The notes under the pieces were generated by a model. That model was not told the DNA's origin. It worked only from the letters and a program-made list of their open reading frames with translations, and searched no databases. The position numbers were made by a program, and so were the translations under genes. A stretch of 64,000 nucleotides of DNA from Brachypodium distachyon (lineage: Eukaryota; Streptophyta; Magnoliopsida; Poales; Poaceae): assembly GCF_000005505.3 (NCBI RefSeq), contig NC_016133.3, positions 19,654,001 through 19,718,000 on the forward strand. The letters run 5' to 3'. This document shows positions 57,062-64,000 of the stretch, one piece after another; within the stretch, counting starts at the first letter, position 1; every line of letters starts with the position of its first letter.

Positions 57062-59818
57062 ATGTCCGGTGTAGTGAAATTTGTATTTTACTACGGTTCC
57101 GGTACTGTCTTAACAACCGAGCACAGAGCTCATCTGAGTCAGTTTAAGTATGTGGAGTTGGATCTAACGGCCCCTCAAACATGGACGTTTAGTCTGCTGC
57201 AGGAATGGTTGGCAGGATGTTTAGCGGTCAATCCTGAAACATACACCGTCCTTGTGCAAGCATTGTGGACCAAGTCAAGTTCGAATGTTTTCTGGGTTTT
57301 GAGGCCGATAGATCGGACATCAAAGTGGGTGCGCTGGTTAGAAAGTTGCGAGAAAAGGGGAACTACACCTGTCGCCTTAATCCAGGTTGTCGCTCACGAG
57401 ACCAATCCAGCTAAAGGCGGGGGTGAATCAAGTTATGACTTGTCCAATGCAAACTCTGTGTCGAATGCTGGAGGTGGTGGTTATGAATCAGGCCAGAGCT
57501 CCGGGGCAATAGGAGAGGATGAGTACACTGGCGAGGCAGATACGGACGAAAAAGATGGTCACTTGCAGAACAAGATGGAGGATGAAGATACAGATGGTCG
57601 TAGTTCTTATGACGATGAGTCTCATGAGTCGGACGAAGAGGAGGTGCCGATTCCTGCATCATGGAATCCGCACTTCTCTTCAGCTATGACCGTGAACGAT
57701 GGGCACGACTCTGCATGGCACTATCATCAGAACAACATTGCGAAGGGTGCCAGATTTCCTGACAAGAAACATCTGCAGGATGCCATAGTTGCTTGGGCAA
57801 TGTCCACACAAAGGGTTTTCAAAACAACTGTCTCTTCACAAAAATATCTGACAATGGAGTGCGAACAAATAGATTGTCCCGGGAGGGTGCATGGCTATGT
57901 TCCTAAGTATGACACAGATTGGGTTGTGAGTGACTTGGTGTTGCGCAGATGTGTTATTCCCAGTATCCCTCAAGACCATCTTAACCTTTCGTCGACGCTT
58001 CTTGCTCGGTTGCTTTACACGGAGATAGTGGAGAGCAAAGCAATGGAAGTGAAGGCCATCATGCATAAGGTGAGGGTAAGGTTTAAGTACAACATTTCGT
58101 ATGGCAAGGCTTGGAGGGCTAAGCAGAGGGCTCTTGAGGAAAGATTTGGTTCGTTTTTCGACTCGTACGACTCTGTTGTCCGCCTCCTCCATACACTGCA
58201 AGCCCGTAATCCAGGCACCTCTGTCGACATCCAACACTTCCTGCACCCAGAGTATCCAACTGTGAGGGTGCTGCAACGACTGTTCTTCACTTTCGGTGTA
58301 TGCGTCAAAGTTTTCCATCATTGTCAACCGGTGTTATGCGTAGATGGCACTTTTCTCACTGGCAAATACAAGGGGAAGATCTTGACCGCAATTGGTCAAG
58401 ACCGCAACAATCAAATCGTTCCGCTCGCATTTGCTTTCGTGGAGGGTGAGAACACTGAAAGTTGGTTATGGTTTTTCAGGCAGCTCAAGAGAGCAGTTGT
58501 GCATGATAAGCCGAATGTGTGCATCCTTCATGACAGACATGCAGGCATACTCAGTGCGATAAGGACACTGACAAACCCTGGGCCTGATGAACAGACTCCA
58601 TGGCAGGACATGCAGAGTCGTTGGTGCATGCGGCATTTGGGGGCCAACTTCTTCTCGCAGTTCAGGAACAAGTCACTTATGAATCTATTCAAGAAACTCT
58701 GCAAACAGAACCAACAATGGAAATACACTAGGATACGTGGTTATCTTGATGAGTTCACGAAGAAACATGTTAGGGAGAGGACAACGGCACGAAACGCGGC
58801 GGTAGCAGCACATGTAGTAGCAGTGGCTGCACAGACAGCAGTTGGAACAGGACCATCTGAGGAAGAACCTATTGGGCTTTGTGACTTGCCAGGGTTTGAC
58901 TCACCCGGCACTAGGAGAAGGGTTGGGAGGCAGATTAAAAACTTCCAGCAGTGGATAGAGCACGAGCCTCTGCAGCGGTGGTCTTTGCTGCACGACACAC
59001 ATGGCGCTAGGTACGGCGTCATGACTACTAACCTGGCAGAGACATACAACTTTGTCCTGAGGGGAAATAGGGCTTTACCACTTAGAGCCATCGTCGAGGG
59101 TATTTTCCATGGCACGGTGAAGTATTTCAGAGAAAGACGCCAGAGAGCTGAAATGCATATCATGAACAACCCAAATACACCATACTATGAAAAGATTATA
59201 AAGTACATGGATGAGAAGATGGAAAAGGCTAGGTCTCATACTGTCGTTCCCATTGGTAATCAAGAACACAGGTTTGAGGTGCGCTTGCCAACTGACAAGT
59301 TCGGCGTTGGAAATGAATTGAGGACACAGGAGGTGAAGGTTGGAAATGAAGCGTGGCCAATGTGTGAGTGCACCTGCAACAAACCAAAGTTGCTTCATCT
59401 TCCTTGCTCACGTGTACTTGCCGCTTGCGGGCAGCTAGGAATGGACGCAATCTCATTTGTGTCTCCCTATTACCTGAAAGAGTCTGTGCTTAGCACATGG
59501 ACGGGTGAGATGCTACGGTTTCGTGCAATGGGCAATTTCAACAAGGTAACCCCTGGTGAAAGGCGGTACATCCCTGACCCCGGGCTACTGCGGACAGGCA
59601 CAGGCAGATGCACAGGCAGATGCCCGTCCAGGCGCATCCGAAATGATATGGATGAATTTGAAGCCGAGGACCGTCACGACAATGTTTTCTATGCAACCAT
59701 TTTGGCCACAGGGACACTTATTGTCCAACTTTCGGTACTGGTGGAGCTACTGCCCGTGGAAGAGGGAGACGTGGACGACGAGGGAGAGAAAGAAACTAGG
59801 CTTATCATGCATATGTGA
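57062..59818 (+). CDS. mudrA: MuDR-type transposase, uninterrupted
   Basis: One open frame of 918 aa. The N-terminal MULE domain (about residues 1-110) is followed by an acidic, Ser/Gly-rich linker (115-205) and a MuDR DNA-binding zinc-type domain (about 225-300; KKHLQDAIVAWAM, MECEQIDCPGRVHGY). The RNase H-fold core carries the DDE triad: D428 (LCVDGTFL), D491 (ILHDRHAG) and E660 (TTNLAETYNFVL), with the usual helical insertion before Glu. The C-terminal SWIM finger reads MCECTCNK...LPCSRVLAACG: cysteines C768, C770 and C782 are present, but the expected His is R784. MURA-type enzymes bind terminal inverted repeats and cut and paste the element. No lesion is seen, so it could be active or only recently silenced. 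Genes for PMD and GRF proteins follow on the same strand. Confidence 0.92.
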   Translation: MSGVVKFVFYYGSGTVLTTEHRAHLSQFKYVELDLTAPQTWTFSLLQEWLAGCLAVNPETYTVLVQALWTKSSSNVFWVLRPIDRTSKWVRWLESCEKRGTTPVALIQVVAHETNPAKGGGESSYDLSNANSVSNAGGGGYESGQSSGAIGEDEYTGEADTDEKDGHLQNKMEDEDTDGRSSYDDESHESDEEEVPIPASWNPHFSSAMTVNDGHDSAWHYHQNNIAKGARFPDKKHLQDAIVAWAMSTQRVFKTTVSSQKYLTMECEQIDCPGRVHGYVPKYDTDWVVSDLVLRRCVIPSIPQDHLNLSSTLLARLLYTEIVESKAMEVKAIMHKVRVRFKYNISYGKAWRAKQRALEERFGSFFDSYDSVVRLLHTLQARNPGTSVDIQHFLHPEYPTVRVLQRLFFTFGVCVKVFHHCQPVLCVDGTFLTGKYKGKILTAIGQDRNNQIVPLAFAFVEGENTESWLWFFRQLKRAVVHDKPNVCILHDRHAGILSAIRTLTNPGPDEQTPWQDMQSRWCMRHLGANFFSQFRNKSLMNLFKKLCKQNQQWKYTRIRGYLDEFTKKHVRERTTARNAAVAAHVVAVAAQTAVGTGPSEEEPIGLCDLPGFDSPGTRRRVGRQIKNFQQWIEHEPLQRWSLLHDTHGARYGVMTTNLAETYNFVLRGNRALPLRAIVEGIFHGTVKYFRERRQRAEMHIMNNPNTPYYEKIIKYMDEKMEKARSHTVVPIGNQEHRFEVRLPTDKFGVGNELRTQEVKVGNEAWPMCECTCNKPKLLHLPCSRVLAACGQLGMDAISFVSPYYLKESVLSTWTGEMLRFRAMGNFNKVTPGERRYIPDPGLLRTGTGRCTGRCPSRRIRNDMDEFEAEDRHDNVFYATILATGTLIVQLSVLVELLPVEEGDVDDEGEKETRLIMHM

Positions 59819-60064
59819 AACTATGTGTTAATTTGTATCCTATGTTTTAATTTGTACTATATGTGAAACTATGTGTTAATTTGTACTCCGTGAAACTATG
59901 TGTTAATTTGTACTCTTTGTAGAACTAAGTTTTATTTTGTACTCTGTGAAACTAAGTGTTAATTTGTGCCCTATGTTTTGTTCAACTATGTTTTAACATG
60001 TACTCTCGGTTTAACTATGCTTAACTTTAATTTGTATGTCTAACTATGTTTATAAATGTTGCAG
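59819..60064 (+). repeat. AT-rich short repeats between transposase and PMD gene
   Basis: ACTATGTGTTAATTTGTACT and variants recur about every 18-45 bp (59820, 59868, 59886, 59950). The same phrase reappears in PMD intron 2 (60621-60690). An acceptor-like TGTTGCAG at 60064 precedes the PMD start. Confidence 0.7.
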
Positions 60065-60071
60065 ACACAAA

Positions 60072-62923
60072 ATGGAGAGAGTATCATTGCTATCTCCAGA
60101 GATTGAGAGTAAGCATCGGGCTGCTCGATTGGTGGCGCATCCTGGGAGTGTCGAGCCCCTTGTCACGCGCACTCCTAAGGAAAATTGGATGATACACCCT
60201 GCCTGGATTCAGCGGTATTTATTCAATCATCCCTTGCATGTCCATTTTATTTATTTATCCCTTGCATGTACATTTTACATTTTATTTATTAATCCCTTGC
60301 ATGTCCATTTTATTTATGCAGTTTGAAGTGGGCTGGCCTTTTACCTTTCGTACGACTTGTGTAGGCAACTTGTGCGGAAATGGTAGAGGGCGAGCGACGA
60401 GGCTTCAACTCTACACGGGTACAAATTGACCACTCGCTGCTTAGCTGCTTAGTGGACAGATGGAGGCCCGAGACACACACGTTTCACTTTTGCTGGGAAG
60501 AGATGGCTCCTACTCTCCAGGATGTGTCGATGCTGCTGGGACTATCATTGGTGGGTCATCCCATAGGACCGTTGTAGGCACCAGCTGATTGGCAGGAGGG
60601 TATGGCACTACGCTTTCAAGGTATGTGTTAATTCGTGCCCTGTATTTTAATTTGTACTCTATGTGGAACTATGTGTTAATTTGTGTCCTACGTTTTCAAG
60701 GTATTCTTGCCGAAGCTGGGCCACTCACCTCGGAGGCTCACGGACCTAAGCTAGATTGGTTGCTCAATTACCAGGTTAGATCGATGTGTTTTAAGTTAAT
60801 ATATCTAAGAGCATGTCTCATATACTTGCATGGGTTTACTAACACTTGGTTTTTGTTGCATGCAGATTTAGAAGTTTGGGTATCCAGAGACCCAAATGAC
60901 CGAGCCTCAGATCACTCGGAGCCTTGAGGCATATATAATGTGGCTTCTCGGGAAGGTGATGTTCACCGAGAACCACGTCACCACCATTAGCGCACGCTAC
61001 ATCCCTATTGCAGTGGAGATCGCGAATGCAACTTGTGGTGACGACATCACACAGAGGAGTTGGGGTTCAGCCGTCTTAGCTGCTACGTACCGAGGTATGT
61101 GCAACGCTTGCCAGCTTGCGTCGCCCAAGTCAGCCCTGCTTGGATGTCCTTTATTGTTGCAGCTCTGGTCGAGGGAGAGGTTTTCTATCGGCCGACCAGA
61201 CGTTACGGGTGATCACCCTAACCCTGAGCAGGAGTTGTTTTACTTAGAACACATCGACCTGCCTACTTTCGCGACAATTTGGACACGTAGCAAGGTATGT
61301 CGAATGTGAAATTCATACATTAGTTTACATAAACCATGAATAAAGCTAACTTCTTTTTTTTTATAGAGACGCTTTGCACACGATCAGGTCAGGAATTGCT
61401 ACCCATCATTCAACGAGCAGTTCGACGTGTTGCACTCTGAGGCGGTTGTCTGGGAGCTGTACACACAGGACGCCATCGAGGATAGATACCCTGGCGGGAT
61501 GTCCACGGTCTGCACGAGAAATTACGCTTACTGGATGACAAAATCAAAGACCATCTTCGACGTCTGCGTGGAGGAGATGGCCCAGCAGAGGGTCATGAGG
61601 CAGTTTGGGGCACGCCAGTTGGTCGTTCCTCCACCGACGGAGCATCCACTTCCATAGGTCGTCCACAGGTATGTGCAATTCTCCAATTTATGATTGTCGT
61701 CCAGAATTGTCCATAATTTAATTGTTCAACTTTCTATTGCGATCTCAGGTTTACCAAGAAGGGAAGTACCAGGACCCAGACTCAGTGGCTGCAGAGGGTT
61801 CAGTCGTACGTCACAGAGTGGGAGACTGCGACGACACGGGTTTGGCCATTGGCGGCCTTTGATCTCGATCTATTCAACAGATATTTGCAGAGGTACATGA
61901 CAGCTACCCGATTGACCATCATTCAGCACTCTCACCCCCAGGAGATAGCCGAGCCGAGTTTGCAAGATATGTACCCTAGCCAGTCTACTTCAGGCTCTAG
62001 ACAGCACGCGGTAAGTATCTTCTCTTAACATAATGCATGTGTTTGTTACGTACTTTGCCATATATATGTAATACTCTTCGTGCCAATTGTAGGCTCAGTT
62101 GACACAGGATTTACAGGCCGAGTTCGCTGCGTATGGACATTCGCTTTCGACCGGTCCACTTCTACTACCACGGGAGCCGCACCGGTCCTGGCTTAGACGA
62201 ATGGAGGAGAAGCTACGCTCTGTTTACGCGGCTATCACGTGCACCCGCACTTCGGACGTCGTTCACCATCAGGCGTCCGTACGGCCCCCTCGTCACTCCA
62301 CGCACCAGCGGCGGCCACGTCAGCAGGAAGCACCACACCCCCGACACCACCCGCGTCCACGTATACCAGAGCAGTCGACGCCCAGGCCACCACCTCCTGA
62401 GCAGGTCGGAGGTTCGTCGTGGCACCAGCTGCAGTCTTCTTTCGACTATTGGCACCAGCAGCAGCCCTCTTTGAGGCTGGAGGTTCGGCGTGGCACCAGC
62501 AGCAGCCCTCTTTTGAGGCTAGAGGTTCGTCGTGGCAGCACCAGCAGAGTCCCAGGATGAACTTCGAGTTTCGTCTCACAGACCCAGCCACAGGGTATGT
62601 ATATTTCTATCTATTGTGTTCATTACCATGACTGCTACGCAGTTGTAATGCTAAGTACTTTCCCACATGCAGGAGCCTACGGGCATCACTCGTCGTTGTC
62701 CGAACCCTCGTGGGGTAGTGAGCAGGATCACGCTCAAGGAGAGGACTATTCTGTCCAACACAGATGGATGTTCAGTACTCCGCCACCAGACCCCACACAG
62801 GAGGATACACAGTATCGTGAGGATGGGTCCGTGATTCCTCCGCGCAACGTAGTGCCACCTCATAGGTATGGCTGGACCACGCCACAGGCACCCTCGGAAC
62901 GCCGTCCCAGACGCCGTGCCTGA
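60072..62923 (+). pseudogene. plant mobile domain (PMD) gene, inactivated
   Basis: Eight exons can be phased: 60072-60214, 60322-60620, 60701-60774, 60866-61294, 61367-61668, 61749-62010, 62093-62594 and 62673-62923. The PMD core is clear: LKWAGLLPFVRLV, then DHSLLSCLVDRWRPETHTFH and EEMAPTLQDVSMLLGL, and later LEAYIMWLLGKVMF and RSWGSAVLAATYRGMC. PMD proteins (MAIN/MAIL family) occur as host silencing factors and inside transposons. Four in-frame TAG codons (60362, 60575, 60869, 61655) interrupt it, each at a place where CAG would keep the frame. A one-T loss near 62471 shifts the frame; the neighbouring repeat copy shows CCCTCTTTTGAGG where this one has CCCTCTTTGAGG. The last junction also has a spare G. 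The C-terminus is Gln/Pro/Arg-rich, ending RRPRRRA. Confidence 0.85.
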
Positions 62924-63067
62924 TATTTGGATGTAGGTCCTATGTATGAGAGAGACATGTTACTAATTTTTGCATTTTTATTCAAGTTACGTTTGCATAT
63001 AAATAACGGCAAGACTGAAATACATATGCAATAAAAAGACTGAAATTAAAACCGACAACTTAAAATA

Positions 63068-63197
63068 GACGGGAAACGGTGGAGGTAAAAGGAGGCGGGA
63101 AACGGTGGCGCAAAAACGAGGCGGGAAACGGTGGCGCGAAAAGGAGGCGGGAAAACCAGGCGGGAAAAAGAGGAGGGAAACGGTGGCGGGAGAATGA
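63068..63197 (+). promoter_or_regulatory. tandem E2F-type site cluster upstream of the GRF gene
   Basis: Five tandem units of about 26 bp (GAGGCGGGAAACGGTGGCGC type) contain four perfect GCGGGAAA sites at 63095, 63121, 63147 and 63160, that is TTTCCCGC on the other strand, which fits the plant E2F consensus TTTSSCGC. The cluster ends about 10 bp before the TATA box. Confidence 0.75.
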
Positions 63198-63207
63198 GTT
63201 TGAGAGC

Positions 63208-63217
63208 CTATATATAC
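63208..63217 (+). promoter_or_regulatory. TATA box of the GRF gene
   Basis: CCTATATATACC lies about 75 bp upstream of the ATG, leaving room for a 5'UTR of about 40-45 nt. Confidence 0.7.
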
Positions 63218-63284
63218 CTCATCTCCGTTAGTCATCTAAGCATCCTTCCCACTACTGTTTTTTCCAATATTCCAGTGTCCCCAA

Positions 63285-63948
63285 ATGAGTTTGCCTAGCT
63301 CGGACCAGGGCGAGTGGCCGAGGAGGATGAAAGATGCGATGTTGCCTCGGGGGGTGGAACATCTCAGGTGTTGGTGCGGCAATCTATGCAAGGTGAAGGA
63401 GGTGACAGATTTTTCAGATAAGCTAGGCATGAGGTTTTTCATGTGCGCGAACTATGAGTATGAACCACCTGTCCCGGTTTCGCCGTACGACAAGCCTCTG
63501 GTAAGCACATTTAGGTGTTCTAAAACATGTTTTCTGTGTCATAGCAGATTTGTAACAGTAGGCCTTTTTGTAGTCTCCTCCGCCCCTATGCATGTGGTAT
63601 CGTTGGATTGACACGGAGATGCCGGATTGGGCGGTGGAAGAGATCAAAACAAGGTCCCGAAATGCATGGCAGCGTTTCCACGCGGAGGAGCGTGCGGAAA
63701 AAGCTGCAGCCCAGGAGAAAGAGGAGCAAGAGAGAGAGATGAAAGAGCATAGGGAGGAACAACGTCGTTGGATTGACGAAGCACTAACGAAAAACAGGGA
63801 GAAAGCACTTGAGATGCAAGAGGAGGAACGAAGGCGCAAGGATGCTCGTGAGGCAAAAAGGGAGAGGCAAAGAGAAAGGGCCGCCGTGGCAAAGGCTGCA
63901 GAAGAACGTGGCGATACGAGCGGAAAATGGCCTAAGTGGACTCAGTAG
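63285..63948 (+). CDS. GRF zinc finger plus coiled-coil protein (transposon-borne)
   Basis: Two exons, 63285-63500 and 63574-63948, join in phase (CCTCTG/GTAAGC to TTTGTAG/TCTCC), giving 196 aa. The N-terminal GRF-type zinc finger uses C29-x-C31 (RCWCGNLC), C54 (GMRFFMCANYE) and C78 (PPPLCMWYRWID). The domain's name-giving G-R-F is G-M-R-F here. From about residue 95 to 185 the chain is a highly charged Glu/Arg/Lys coiled coil (AEERAEKAAAQEKEEQERE and onward), and it ends GKWPKWTQ. GRF fingers bind single-stranded nucleic acid in enzymes such as NEIL3, APE2 and TOP3A. A nucleic-acid-binding accessory role for the element is inferred, not shown. It is intact and has its own TATA promoter with E2F-type sites, in contrast to the dead PMD gene just upstream. 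Confidence 0.85.
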
Positions 63949-64000
63949 TGCTTATGTTTCTAATGTATTTGCTATCTTTAATTATGTCCAATTGCGGTAT

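Larger units (their letters stand above)
55565..64000 (+). mobile_element. three-gene Mutator-like element (mudrA, PMD, GRF), right end outside the window
   Basis: The left limit is taken at AT-rich subterminal repeats (AAATAATACG-type blocks about 40 bp apart, 55579-55645), just before a GC-rich leader. Three co-oriented genes follow: transposase 57062-59818, PMD gene 60072-62923 and GRF gene 63285-63948. Shared short AT-rich repeats (TGTGTTAATTTGTA) lie both between genes 1 and 2 and in a PMD intron, supporting a common unit. No right terminal inverted repeat is visible before position 64000, so extent and terminal structure are inferred. Confidence 0.65.

Overview
The window is nuclear DNA from a grass (Poaceae; a temperate, Pooideae-type grass is my best guess). 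Reasons: GT-AG introns throughout, Stowaway MITEs with the CTCCCTCC terminus, a Sirevirus-type Copia element, PIF/Harbinger and Mutator-like elements (MULEs), and single-copy plant genes with the GC-rich first exons typical of grasses. There is no rRNA, tRNA, CRISPR or prokaryotic feature. I had no database access; all gene models come from reading frames, splice-site phase and recognised domains.

Layout. 1-6800 is retrotransposon debris (Copia RT fragment, LTR sequence, RNase H fragment) around a dead FAR1-RELATED SEQUENCE (FRS) gene on the minus strand. 6880-18090 looks like one 11.2-kb MULE: a 9-bp direct repeat flanks diverged terminal inverted repeats, and inside are two convergent dead genes, an FRS/MULE transposase (plus) and a 10-exon ULP1/C48-type SUMO-protease-like gene (minus). 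18365-40000 carries three intact host genes: a GeBP/STOREKEEPER-like factor, a NIPP1-type FHA protein with a PP1-docking RVSF motif, and an NHL/LEA_2 membrane protein. Between them lie MITEs, a hAT-like element, a deleted Sirevirus (28883-31729) and a PIF/Harbinger element (34157-36248). 40343-52925 is a 14-exon chloroplast RNase E/G-like gene with a starch-binding domain, for which I could phase every intron; its introns are full of MITEs and Helitron-like repeats. 53860-54471 is a thylakoid rubredoxin (RBD1 type).

55565 to the window end is the most unusual part: a second, younger-looking MULE with three co-oriented genes. They are an uninterrupted 918-aa MuDR-type transposase, a plant-mobile-domain (PMD) gene killed by four in-frame TAG codons and a frameshift, and a short intact gene for a GRF zinc finger plus coiled coil. 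The transposase is preceded by about 15 tandem copies of a 43-bp repeat that appear to lie inside a 5'UTR intron. The GRF gene has its own TATA box and a tandem cluster of four perfect E2F-type sites (TTTCCCGC on the minus strand). I propose this three-gene, E2F-equipped MULE as the candidate undescribed system; the right end of the element lies outside the window.

How the genes relate: the host genes are unrelated housekeeping or regulatory loci. The mobile genes form two MULE modules (FRS transposase + ULP1; mudrA + PMD + GRF). Two DNA transposons end only about 270 bp upstream of host start codons (GeBP and NHL genes).
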